Origin: Winogradskyella sp. J14-2
GTDB lineage: Bacteria; Bacteroidota; Bacteroidia; Flavobacteriales; Flavobacteriaceae
Assembly: GCF_001971725.1 (NCBI RefSeq)
Contig: NZ_CP019388.1
Coordinates: 1,550,001 to 1,614,000 of the forward strand
DNA: 64,000 nt
Direction of reading: 5' to 3'
Shown here: positions 51,312 through 59,395 of the stretch, piece after piece
Numbering within the stretch: the stretch's first letter is position 1
How the letters are laid out: every line of letters begins with the position of its first letter
Notes under the pieces: generated by a model
Told to the model about the DNA's origin: nothing
The model's database searches: none
What the model saw: only the letters and a program-made list of their open reading frames with translations
Made by a program: the position numbers and the translations under genes

Positions 51312-52412
51312 TCAAATAGCATCTACCGACCAATTGAAAGCTTCTGCAATCTCTTCATAAATAATTTTACCCTTAGCTATATTTATTCCTTTTTTCAGCG
51401 ATTGGTCTTTAGCACAAGCTACTTCCCAGCCTTGATTGGCCAATCTAATCACATAAGGTAAAGTGACATTTGTTAACGCTAATGTCGATGTATATGGCAC
51501 AGCTCCCGGCATATTTGCCACACAATAGTGTACCACATCATCTATAATGTAAGTTGGGTCTTCGTGAGTAGTTGGTTTTGAAGTCTCCACACAACCTCCT
51601 TGATCTACGGCAACATCAACTATAACAGTTCCTGGTCGCATATCTTTAAGCATATCTCTGGTGATTAAGTTTGGCGCTTTTGCGCCTTTTAATAATACAC
51701 CACCAACTATTAAATCGTGATCTTTAATACGTTTTCTAATATTGAATTCGCTAGAAAATTCCGTAACTACATGGTTTGGCATTACATCATTAACATAACG
51801 TAATTGCTTCATGTTAATATCCATAATCGTAACATGAGCACCCAAACCGGCTGCCATTTTAGCGGCTTGTGTACCAACAGTACCAGCACCTAAAACCAGT
51901 ACTTTTCCTGGTGGTACTCCAGGCACACCTCCGAGTAAAACTCCACGTCCTTTAATTGGTTTTTCAAGATATTTTGCTCCTTGTTGAATCGCCATACGAC
52001 CTGCCACTTCAGACATTGGTGTTAATAATGGTAATGTGCCATCTTCGTCTTCAACAGTTTCATAGGCAATACAAACTGCTTTGCTTTTTAACATCGCTTT
52101 AGTTAGGGGTTCGCTAGACGCAAAATGGAAATAGGTAAATACCACATGATGTGGTTTAATTAAATCATATTCAACGGTAATAGGTTCTTTTACTTTTACA
52201 ATCATTTCGGCAGAAGCATAAACCTCCTCTATCGTATCGAGAATGGTAGCGCCAACCTCTTTGTAATCTTCATCAAAAAAGCCACTGCCTAATCCAGCAT
52301 TTTTTTGAACATAAACAGTGTGGTCATTTTTAATAAGTTCATAAACGCCAGCTGGTGTCATACCAACACGGTTTTCGTTGTTCTTGATTTCTTCTGGGAC
52401 TCCGATTTTCAT
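51312..52412 (-). CDS. ald: Alanine dehydrogenase
   Basis: A 366-residue enzyme that interconverts alanine with pyruvate and ammonia using NAD. It begins MKIGVPEEIKNNENRVGMTP, with the substrate residues of the AlaDH/PNT N-domain, and has the NAD loop KVLVLGAGTVGTQAAKMAAG and the C-terminal block HYCVANMPGAVPYTST. The longer frame from 52451 (GTG start, MYFIVLLTTIQQQ) lacks similarity, so the ATG at 52412 is used. Only repeats lie upstream. Confidence 0.93.
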   Translation of the reverse strand: MKIGVPEEIKNNENRVGMTPAGVYELIKNDHTVYVQKNAGLGSGFFDEDYKEVGATILDTIEEVYASAEMIVKVKEPITVEYDLIKPHHVVFTYFHFASSEPLTKAMLKSKAVCIAYETVEDEDGTLPLLTPMSEVAGRMAIQQGAKYLEKPIKGRGVLLGGVPGVPPGKVLVLGAGTVGTQAAKMAAGLGAHVTIMDINMKQLRYVNDVMPNHVVTEFSSEFNIRKRIKDHDLIVGGVLLKGAKAPNLITRDMLKDMRPGTVIVDVAVDQGGCVETSKPTTHEDPTYIIDDVVHYCVANMPGAVPYTSTLALTNVTLPYVIRLANQGWEVACAKDQSLKKGINIAKGKIIYEEIAEAFNWSVDAI

Positions 52413-52451
52413 TTGCTGTTGTATTGTGGTTAATAGCACTATGAAATACAC

Positions 52452-52935
52452 TCAAAAAATCTAGCTATCCAAATAATAAGGTGATTTGAGCATCATTTTT
52501 ACGGAATTATTATTTTGAAGATTTTATTTTAAACTATTCGAAATAAAACACTGTTATCCAAGATAATACAGCAATAGATGAAATTATTATTTTTTCGATT
52601 AAGGGAAAACTACAATGTCACATCAAGCGTTTCTAAGTCACAAAGAAAAAGTATATCCTCTGATAGTTCTCGATAGTTCTGCAGAGCTTGTCGAAGTGCA
52701 AAATCACGTTATAGAGATTTCACTCGAACTGACAAAGTGAAAAACAACAGAACGTCACATCGAGTGATTTTGAGGCACGAAAAATTGTATCGAGATGCTT
52801 TTAAAAATATGCCTAAAAATAGTTCTCGATATAAAATCGCTTATGGCGATTTCACTCGAACTGACGTGAACTAAAAACAACATAGCGTCACATCGAGTGA
52901 TTTTGAGGCACGAAAAATTGTATCGAGATGCTATG
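52452..52935. repeat. Intergenic repeat island: duplicated palindromic units
   Basis: I see no gene in this 490-nt gap. It contains two direct copies of a unit of about 84 nt (52716-52799 and 52847-52932). Each has TTTCACTCGAACTGAC on the left and GTCACATCGAGTGATTTTGA on the right, so each is an imperfect inverted repeat, and each ends GTATCGAGATGCT. A related half-site (GATAGTTCTGCAGAGCTTG, near 52674) precedes them. Confidence 0.8.
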
Positions 52936-52942
52936 ACGAAAC

Positions 52943-53296
52943 TTAATCAACAGCTAAAGAAACATCTTCAACACGTTCATTTTTAAAAACAATAAGTAAA
53001 TACTCTTTTTGAGATGAAAAAAAACTTGGCGGATCTCCAATAGTATAAATAAAAGCGTCTTTTGATGTATGTAGTTTTGAATCTGGTTGACCTAAAATTT
53101 CAATAATTTCAGACTTTGACTTGCCTAATAACATTTGAGATTCTATGATATCGTCTACCATTTCGTAGCGTTTTAATGGTTCTGATTGCCACTTTTGCGC
53201 ATCAAAAGGTTTCTCTAAAGCATTAAAAAGAATAAACGCTAAAATTACAGCTACTAAAAAGAATAGACTTATTTTACCAATTCTTTTTAGTTGCAT
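52943..53296 (-). CDS. Small membrane-anchored protein with BamE/SmpA-like motif
   Basis: A 117-residue protein with one N-terminal membrane helix (ISLFFLVAVILAFILFNAL) and a short mature domain containing KSKSEIIEILGQPDSK, which resembles the GMTxxEVxxxLGxP turn of BamE/SmpA-type folds. The C-terminus is beta-rich (YLLIVFKNERVEDVSLAVD). It lacks the lipobox of true BamE, so a BAM-complex role is not claimed. It lies between two repeat islands and has no obvious operon partner. Confidence 0.6.
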   Translation of the reverse strand: MQLKRIGKISLFFLVAVILAFILFNALEKPFDAQKWQSEPLKRYEMVDDIIESQMLLGKSKSEIIEILGQPDSKLHTSKDAFIYTIGDPPSFFSSQKEYLLIVFKNERVEDVSLAVD

Positions 53297-53381
53297 AATC
53301 TTTTATTTTATTTATTAGCTATTACGTTCTCGATACATTCCGACACTACCGGTTGGAATACTCGAATTGACGATTGATATT

Positions 53382-53428
53382 GAGATTCCTGCTTTCACTT
53401 CGACAAGCTCAGTGTGACACGCAGGAAT
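53382..53428. repeat. Composite palindrome: family B core inside a GCAGGAAT frame
   Basis: The outer arms GAGATTCCTGCTT and CGCAGGAAT equal the short hairpin at 27484-27503. Between them sits TTCGACAAGCTCAGTGTGAC, a family B-type core. It ends 3 nt from the leuS stop. A further half-site with CTCGATACATTCCG lies at 53330. Confidence 0.7.
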
Positions 53429-53431
53429 TAG

Positions 53432-56400
53432 TTACCCTACAATATTCACAATCTTACCTGGTACTACTATCACTTTTTTAGGTGTGCGACCTTGTAACTG
53501 CTCTTGTGTTTTGTCGTGTGCTAACACTGTTTTTTCAATCTCATCCTTGCTCATATCTAATGGTAATTCTAGCGTGAAACGCATTTTACCATTAAATGAA
53601 ATCGGATAATTTTTAGAACGCTCTACCAAATGTTTTTCCTCAAATTTTGGGAAAGGCGCTGTAGAAATTGATGCTGTGTGACCTAGTTGTTCCCACAATT
53701 CTTCAGCTATGTGTGGCGCATAAGGCGACACTAACACTAATAGTGGCTCTAGTATAGCTTTACTTGTACACTTTTGCGCTGTTAACTCGTTTACCGCAAT
53801 CATAAACGTAGAAACCGACGTATTAAATGAGAAGTTCTCGATGTCTTCCTCAACCTTTTTTATGGTTTTATGAAGCGTCTTTAAATTGTCCTTCGTAGGC
53901 TCAACATCAGTCACTTTAGAACCATTTTCGTCGTTATATAGCTTCCAAAGTTTTTTAAGGAAACCGTGTACTCCTGTGATACCTGCTGTATTCCAAGGTT
54001 TGTATTGTTCTAATGGACCAAGGAACATTTCGTACAAACGTAAACTGTCTGCTCCATAATCTGCTACAATATCATCTGGATTAACAACATTATATTTTGA
54101 TTTTGACATTTTTTCAACATCTCTAAAAGTCTTTATTTCATTATCTTCATCTTTAATCAATACAGCATTTTTATAATCTTTATACAAAGGGCTAGATCGA
54201 AATTTATCAACATCTAATTTATCAGAAGCGTCGACTAAATTGACATCAACATGTAGATTATTAGCTACATAAGATAAAACATATTTCTGTTCATTGAAAA
54301 ATTTATAATCTTTCGTATCAACAGACTTCTTGATTCCTTCTCTAACTAACTTTCCCCTATTAATTCCAATATTTGCATCAAAAGGTTTACTTGTATCAAT
54401 TCCTTTTGACTTATAGTATTCTTTATCATTAAGTAAATGACATGAAGCCAAAATTGGATTTTTTAAATCTAACTCACCAACCATTTCACCCATCTTAACT
54501 GACTTAAGTAATCCTAAATTTTTACTAATGATTTCGCATTTATGCACTATAACTTTATTAATTCTAGTTACAAAAGCACTAGTGCCAAGTATCATCCCTT
54601 GGTTAATCAGCTTTTTAAATGGCTCATCAACTCCAACAAAACCTCTATCGTATAAAAACTTTACCCAAAAACGAGAGTACAATAAGTGACCTGTAGCGTG
54701 CTCGCTACCACCAATGTATAAATCTACATTTTCCCAATATTTTAGCGCATCTTCTGTAGCAAAAGCTTCGTCTCTGTTGGCTTGCTCTTCCATATAGCGG
54801 AAGAAGTACCAAGAGCTCCCAGCCCAACCTGGCATGGTGTTGAGTTCTAATGGGTAGATGCCGTCATCGGACACTGAGGTTCTCGAAGTGTCTGATTTTG
54901 TGGCTTCGAGTGCCTCAGCCACCAGATCATTTGACACAACCGTATTGGTATTAGTGTCCCAAGCCCAAACGTCTGCACGTCCTAATGGTGGCTCACCTTC
55001 TTCGGTTGGTAAGTATTTTTCAACTTCTGGTAAGGTTAATGGCAAATGCTTTTCGTCTATCATTTGTGGCATACCATCCTTGTAATACACTGGGAATGGC
55101 TCGCCCCAATAACGTTGACGACTAAACACCGCATCACGCAAACGATAATTGGTTTTTCCTTCGCCTTGACCGATTTGTTCTAATTCGAAAATAGCGCGCT
55201 TTGTTGCTTTTTTATAATTTAAACCATCTAAGAAATCGCTATTGGCAATCTTAACATTATCCTTAGATGCAAAGGCTTCTTCAGAAATATCGACACCATC
55301 AAAAATATTTGGTATCGGAATATTGAAGTGCTTCGCAAAATCATAATCACGCTGATCTCCACAAGGCACTGCCATAACGGCTCCTGTGCCGTAGCTTGCC
55401 AATACATAATCGCCTATCCAAATCGGAATTGGTTCTTTGGTAAATGGATGCTCGGCATATGCACCCGTAAACACCCCTGAAATGGTTTTTACATCTGCCA
55501 TACGGTCGCGCTCACTACGTTTTGCGGTGGCTTCTATGTAGGCTTCAACCTCAGCTTTTTGTTCGCCTGTTGTAATTTGTGATACAAGCTCGTGCTCTGG
55601 TGCAAGGGTCATAAACGACACACCGAAAATGGTATCAGGTCTTGTGGTGAAGACTTCGATTTGAGACTTCTCGACTGCGCTCGAAGTGACAGCATCATTT
55701 GGAATGACATTGAAAGTTACTGAAGCACCAACCGATTTTCCAATCCAGTTTTTTTGAATGTCTTTAAGCGCATCTGTCCAATCAATCGTATCTAAACCTT
55801 GAAGTAAACGTTCTGCGTAAGCCGAAATACGCATACTCCATTGGGTCATTTTTTTACGGATTACAGGATGGCCTCCACGTTCTGAAACACCATTTACAAT
55901 TTCGTCATTGGCTAGAACAGTTCCTAAAGCAGGACACCAATTTACTTCGGTTTCTGCTAAATAGGTCAATCTGTATTTTAAAAGAATATTTTGTTTTTCA
56001 GTCTCTGAAAAAGCGTTCCATTCTTTAGCAGTAAACAGATTAATATCCTCATCGCAGGCTGCATTTACATTAGCATTTCCATCAGCTTCAAACATTTTGA
56101 TTAAGGTATCAATATGCTCAGCTTTGTTGCTATCGTAGTTGTACCACGATTCAAACAGCTGGATGAAAATCCATTGTGTCCATTTGTAATATTCCGGATT
56201 ACTTGTGCGTACTTCTCTACTCCAATCGAATGAAAACCCGATTTGGTCTAACTGACGACGATAGGTTTTAATATTCGCCTCTGTTGTTACTGCAGGATGC
56301 TGACCTGTTTGTATCGCATACTGTTCCGCAGGTAAACCAAACGAATCGTAGCCTTGTGGATGCAACACGTTAAACCCTTTATGACGCTTGTAACGCGCAT

Positions 56401-56581
56401 AAATATCACTTGCTATATAACCCAGCGGATGCCCAACGTGCAAACCAGCTCCACTTGGGTAAGGGAACATATCTAACACGTAGTATTTTGGTTTGTCGCT
56501 GTTATTAGACGCTTTAAAGGTTTCGTTTTTTGCCCAGTAGTCTTGCCACTTTTTCTCTATGTCGTTGAAGTTGTATTTCAT
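53432..56581 (-). CDS. leuS: Leucyl-tRNA synthetase with repeat-derived insertions
   Basis: A 1049-residue class I synthetase. Motifs are PYPSGAGLHVGHPLG (HIGH type), the editing-domain T-rich loop TTRPDTIFG, MPGWAGSSWYFFRY, KMSKSKYN and a C-terminal anticodon domain. It is roughly 100 residues longer than the homologues I recall. Three stretches explain most of this: about 15 residues before TTRPDT (family B repeat, 55663-55690), about 20 residues before LELNTMPGWAG (repeat, 54866-54924), and an expanded leucine-specific region before KMSKSKYN (about 54250-54510). The frame is open and all catalytic motifs are intact. ATG 56581 (MKYNFNDIEKKWQ) is preferred to 56608. Confidence 0.95.
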   Translation of the reverse strand: MKYNFNDIEKKWQDYWAKNETFKASNNSDKPKYYVLDMFPYPSGAGLHVGHPLGYIASDIYARYKRHKGFNVLHPQGYDSFGLPAEQYAIQTGQHPAVTTEANIKTYRRQLDQIGFSFDWSREVRTSNPEYYKWTQWIFIQLFESWYNYDSNKAEHIDTLIKMFEADGNANVNAACDEDINLFTAKEWNAFSETEKQNILLKYRLTYLAETEVNWCPALGTVLANDEIVNGVSERGGHPVIRKKMTQWSMRISAYAERLLQGLDTIDWTDALKDIQKNWIGKSVGASVTFNVIPNDAVTSSAVEKSQIEVFTTRPDTIFGVSFMTLAPEHELVSQITTGEQKAEVEAYIEATAKRSERDRMADVKTISGVFTGAYAEHPFTKEPIPIWIGDYVLASYGTGAVMAVPCGDQRDYDFAKHFNIPIPNIFDGVDISEEAFASKDNVKIANSDFLDGLNYKKATKRAIFELEQIGQGEGKTNYRLRDAVFSRQRYWGEPFPVYYKDGMPQMIDEKHLPLTLPEVEKYLPTEEGEPPLGRADVWAWDTNTNTVVSNDLVAEALEATKSDTSRTSVSDDGIYPLELNTMPGWAGSSWYFFRYMEEQANRDEAFATEDALKYWENVDLYIGGSEHATGHLLYSRFWVKFLYDRGFVGVDEPFKKLINQGMILGTSAFVTRINKVIVHKCEIISKNLGLLKSVKMGEMVGELDLKNPILASCHLLNDKEYYKSKGIDTSKPFDANIGINRGKLVREGIKKSVDTKDYKFFNEQKYVLSYVANNLHVDVNLVDASDKLDVDKFRSSPLYKDYKNAVLIKDEDNEIKTFRDVEKMSKSKYNVVNPDDIVADYGADSLRLYEMFLGPLEQYKPWNTAGITGVHGFLKKLWKLYNDENGSKVTDVEPTKDNLKTLHKTIKKVEEDIENFSFNTSVSTFMIAVNELTAQKCTSKAILEPLLVLVSPYAPHIAEELWEQLGHTASISTAPFPKFEEKHLVERSKNYPISFNGKMRFTLELPLDMSKDEIEKTVLAHDKTQEQLQGRTPKKVIVVPGKIVNIVG
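54250..54510 (-). other. Expanded AT-rich leucine-specific region of leuS
   Basis: Between the family blocks LGTSAFV...SKN and LHVDV...DKLDV the protein carries about 85 extra residues rich in Lys, Asn, Asp and Ile (GKLVREGIKKSVDTKDYKFF is one part). The DNA looks more AT-rich than the rest of leuS. No splicing or repeat motif is visible. Confidence 0.5.
54866..54924. repeat. Double palindrome inside leuS (before the MPGWAG block)
   Basis: GACACT and AGTGTC bracket 54870-54892; GTGGCT and AGCCAC bracket 54900-54922. Both hearts contain TTCGA or its complement. It is read in frame as about VAEALEATKSDTSRTSVSDD. Confidence 0.8.
55663..55690. repeat. Family B repeat inside leuS (start of the editing domain)
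   Basis: On the reverse strand it reads GTCACTTCGAGCGCAGTCGA followed by GAAGTCTC, matching the left arm at 14569 (TTCGAGCGCAGTCGAGAAAT) over about 16 identical bases. It is translated as VTSSAVEKS. Confidence 0.85.
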
Positions 56582-56601
56582 AATACTGCTTACCGTGTTT
56601 T

Positions 56602-56670
56602 CTCGCAAAGTCGCAGAGACGCAAAGTTAAATTCAGAAAATAATCTTTGCAGCTTAGTGGCTTTGCGTGC
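56602..56670. repeat. CGCAAAG-type repeat, copy 2, upstream of leuS
   Basis: The 27-nt arm starting CTCGCAAAGTCGCAGAGACG matches 5956-5982. An inverted partner CTTTGCAGCTTAGTGG followed by CTTTGCGTGC lies at 56645-56670, so this copy can fold. It sits in the leuS leader. Confidence 0.7.
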
Positions 56671-56681
56671 ATTTAAGTCTG

Positions 56682-56689
56682 CAAATTTA
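56682..56689 (-). promoter_or_regulatory. -7 box of leuS
   Basis: TAAATTTG on the reverse strand fits TAnnTTTG. The leader would contain the CGCAAAG-type repeat hairpin. Confidence 0.45.
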
Positions 56690-56778
56690 GTGGTATTACA
56701 ACACAATAAAAAACTAAACGTTGTATTACTCTACATAAGCATTTTCTTTTTTATTTTTACATCATTAATCCACATTAT

Positions 56779-57657
56779 ATGGCATCATCTTTTGACAAGT
56801 ATCAAAAACGAAAATTAATATCATCATACATCTCTGTAGTGATTAGTATTGCGTTGGTTTTGTTTCTTTTAGGCTGTCTTGGTCTTTTGGTTATTAATTC
56901 TAAAAAAGTAGCTGATCATTTTAAGGAGCAAGTGGTTATGACAATTTATTTGAATGATACTGCAAAAGAGGTTGAAGTGAATCAGCTAAAGAAAAGTTTA
57001 GCCATGGCTGAGTATTCTAAAGAAGCTACCTATGTCTCTAAAGAAGAAGCTGCCGAGATGATGAAAGCAGAAACTGGCGAAGATTTTATGGATTTTGTGG
57101 GTTATAATCCGTTAAAAAATTCGATTGACGTATACTTAAAAGCTGATTTTGTAACAACTGAAAAGTTAAGTGAAATCTCAGAAAGCCTTTCAACCAAATC
57201 GTTTATTGAAGACATAAGATACGATAATGATCTTGTAGAACTAATGAACGATAATGTTAAAAAGATTAGTTTCTGGATCCTTATCATTAGTGGGTTATTT
57301 ACACTTATCGCTGTACTATTAATTAACAGTTCTATTCGTTTAGCTGTATACTCAAAACGATTTATTATTAAAACTATGCAAATGGTTGGTGCGACAAAGA
57401 GTTTTATCCGTAGACCGTTTGTTTGGAAAAGCGTTCAACTTGGCATCATTGGTGCTATAGTGGCTTTAGCAGGCATGGCAGTTGTTTTATATTATTTAGA
57501 CCAGTATTTCCCAGAGTTAGAATTGCTTAGAAATACTGTTATGATCGCAGGTCTTTTTATTGGTGTTTTTGTATTGGGCGTAATCATCACTTGGATTAGC
57601 ACTTTTATTGCTACGCAACGCTTCTTGAATTTAAAGACGGATCAGTTGTATTATTAA
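56779..57657 (+). CDS. ftsX: Cell division protein FtsX
   Basis: A 292-residue permease-like protein with four membrane helices (near 20, 170, 225 and 265) and an extracellular loop (about 50-160), the FtsX layout. The blocks KVADHFKEQVVMTIYLND, LKKSLAMAEYSKEATYVSKE and RLAVYSKRFIIKTMQMVGATKSFI are characteristic. With FtsE it activates septal peptidoglycan hydrolases. ftsE is not adjacent. It begins the run ftsX, DUF3098, RDD, uppP, truB. Confidence 0.95.
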   Translation: MASSFDKYQKRKLISSYISVVISIALVLFLLGCLGLLVINSKKVADHFKEQVVMTIYLNDTAKEVEVNQLKKSLAMAEYSKEATYVSKEEAAEMMKAETGEDFMDFVGYNPLKNSIDVYLKADFVTTEKLSEISESLSTKSFIEDIRYDNDLVELMNDNVKKISFWILIISGLFTLIAVLLINSSIRLAVYSKRFIIKTMQMVGATKSFIRRPFVWKSVQLGIIGAIVALAGMAVVLYYLDQYFPELELLRNTVMIAGLFIGVFVLGVIITWISTFIATQRFLNLKTDQLYY

Positions 57658-57724
57658 ATTTTAGATGCTCTTAACGCAAAAGTTTTAAATAAAACTATTA
57701 CTTTGCAATTATAATCCAATAAAT

Positions 57725-57982
57725 ATGGGCGAACAAAAACGTAAAGAACAATCTAAAGCAGAGTTTATCTTCGGAAAAAAGAACTACAAGTTTATGCTTA
57801 TAGGTTTGGCATGTATTGTTGTTGGGTTTATCCTTATGTCTGGTGGTGGAAGTGACGATCCTAATGTTTGGAATCCAGATGTTTTTAGCTGGAGACGTAT
57901 TCGCTTAGCACCAACCTTAGTGCTTATTGGTTTTGGATTTCAGGTATATGCCATTCTATTGAATCCTGATAAAAAGAAATAA
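57725..57982 (+). CDS. DUF3098 membrane protein
   Basis: An 85-residue protein with two membrane helices and the DUF3098 signature: FGKKNYKFMLIGLACIVVGF, then LMSGGGSDDPNVWNPDVFSWRRIRLAPTLVL-type residues spanning the loop. The family regularly sits between ftsX and uppP in Bacteroidota; its role is unknown. Its TAA overlaps the ATG of the next gene (TAATG). Confidence 0.92.
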   Translation: MGEQKRKEQSKAEFIFGKKNYKFMLIGLACIVVGFILMSGGGSDDPNVWNPDVFSWRRIRLAPTLVLIGFGFQVYAILLNPDKKK

Positions 57983-58544
57983 TGCCACTTGGTAGTTTTA
58001 AATTAAGAGTGATAGCTTTTGCATTAGATTTAGTCATTGTCTATCATTTTTTATTGGGATTTTATCTCAACTATTTATAAGCAGTGCATTTTTTAATTAT
58101 TCAAAAAAAGAATTACTAACCTCAATAGCATTAGCACTATTATTTCCTATTTATAAAATCATAACCGAATGGAAATTTGGTTATACTGTCGGTAAAAAAA
58201 TCGTTGGTTTAAAAATAGTAAACACCGAATTTCATTCAATTTCTCTAAAAGCTTCATTAATCAGAAACGGTTATTTGGTTTTGTATTTTGCTATTCCAGG
58301 CATCTTTCTTTTACTATCGTACAACACATTTTTCAACCACCATTCAGGTGGCAATTATATTGATATAGCTATTTCTGGTATTGAACGTCTCTTTAAAGGC
58401 TTTATAGCTCTAGTCATTTATCTTATTTACATCCTAGTTTGGTGTTTTTTCGTATTTCTAACTTCTGTTTCTGCGGCAGACAGTGATAAAAAGCAGACCT
58501 TGTTCGATCAGTTGTCTAAAACCCTTGCTGTGGCTTCAAAGTAA
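57982..58544 (+). pseudogene. RDD-family membrane protein, two frames joined at a T TTT TTA heptamer
   Basis: The ATG at 57982 gives PLGSFKLRVIAFALDLVIVY, a typical RDD start, then stops at 58078-58080. The rest of the protein is in the -1 frame: IGILSQLFISSAFF, then the RDD block WKFGYTVGKKIVGLKIVNTE and further membrane segments to 58544. The frames overlap at CAT TTT TTA (58044-58052), where T TTT TTA allows a -1 slip that would restore the full protein of about 187 residues. Either a one-base loss in a T run or programmed frameshifting explains this. RDD proteins are transporters or of unknown role. Confidence 0.7.
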
Positions 58545-58600
58545 AGTTTTGATCCTTCTTTTTTTGGATTTTGTTAATTGTTAATTGATATTTGTCACCT

Positions 58601-59395
58601 ATGGAAATTATTGATGCTATTATCTTAGGGATTGTACAGGGTTTAACTGAGTTTTTACCTGTATCTTCCAGTGGTCATTTAGAATTAGGAAAAGCCATTC
58701 TTGGTGATAATTCTCTACCAAAAGAAAGTTTATTATTTACAGTAGTGCTTCACTTTGCTACAGCACTAAGTACCATTGTTATTTTTAGAAAAGATATTAT
58801 AGATATCATAAAAGGTATCTTGAAATTTGAATGGAACGAAGATTTACAATTTCTAAGCAAAATTGTAATCTCCATGATACCTGCTGTAATTGTTGGTTTG
58901 TTTTTTGAAGAACAGCTCGAGGCTCTTTTTAACGGCAATATCTTACTAGTTGGCATTATGTTAATTGTTACGGCAATTCTATTATTTATGGCAGATAGAG
59001 CTAAGGACACCAACAAAAATGTAACCTTTAGTAATGCGTTTGTTATTGGTATTTCTCAAGCTATTGCTATGTTGCCTGGTATCTCTCGTTCTGGTGCTAC
59101 CATTTCTACTTCGGTATTATTGGGTAATGACAAAACCAAGGCTGCACGTTTTTCATTTTTAATGGTTGTTCCTTTAATTTTTGGAAAAATTGCTAAAGAT
59201 ATTTTAGGTGGTGAAATCACTTACGACAGTGCTAACTTTACAACACTAGGCATTGGTTTTATAGCTGCTTTTGTAGCAGGATTATTTGCTTGTAAATGGA
59301 TGATTGCTTTGGTAAAACAAAGTAAACTCACTTACTTTTCTATCTACTGCATCATCGTTGGTCTAATCGCCATAATCTGGTCATTCGCATCATGA
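58601..59395 (+). CDS. uppP: Undecaprenyl-diphosphatase
   Basis: A 264-residue membrane enzyme (BacA/UppP type) that recycles the lipid carrier of peptidoglycan synthesis. Motifs are EFLPVSSSGHLELG with the acidic and polar catalytic cluster and MLPGISRSGATIST. About eight membrane helices are visible. The longer TTG start at 58592 adds only three residues, and ATG 58601 (MEIIDAIILGIVQG) is preferred. It overlaps truB by 4 nt (ATGA). Confidence 0.95.
   Translation: MEIIDAIILGIVQGLTEFLPVSSSGHLELGKAILGDNSLPKESLLFTVVLHFATALSTIVIFRKDIIDIIKGILKFEWNEDLQFLSKIVISMIPAVIVGLFFEEQLEALFNGNILLVGIMLIVTAILLFMADRAKDTNKNVTFSNAFVIGISQAIAMLPGISRSGATISTSVLLGNDKTKAARFSFLMVVPLIFGKIAKDILGGEITYDSANFTTLGIGFIAAFVAGLFACKWMIALVKQSKLTYFSIYCIIVGLIAIIWSFAS

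Noticed and set aside
54250..54510. Intein or self-splicing insertion in leuS
   Set aside because: There is no N-terminal Cys/Ser splice block, no C-terminal HN-Cys/Ser/Thr junction, and the segment is far too short for an intein.
54858..55085. Forward open frame antisense to leuS, partly in the double palindrome
   Set aside because: It lies wholly within leuS on the other strand, has low-complexity Ser/Thr content and no start signals.
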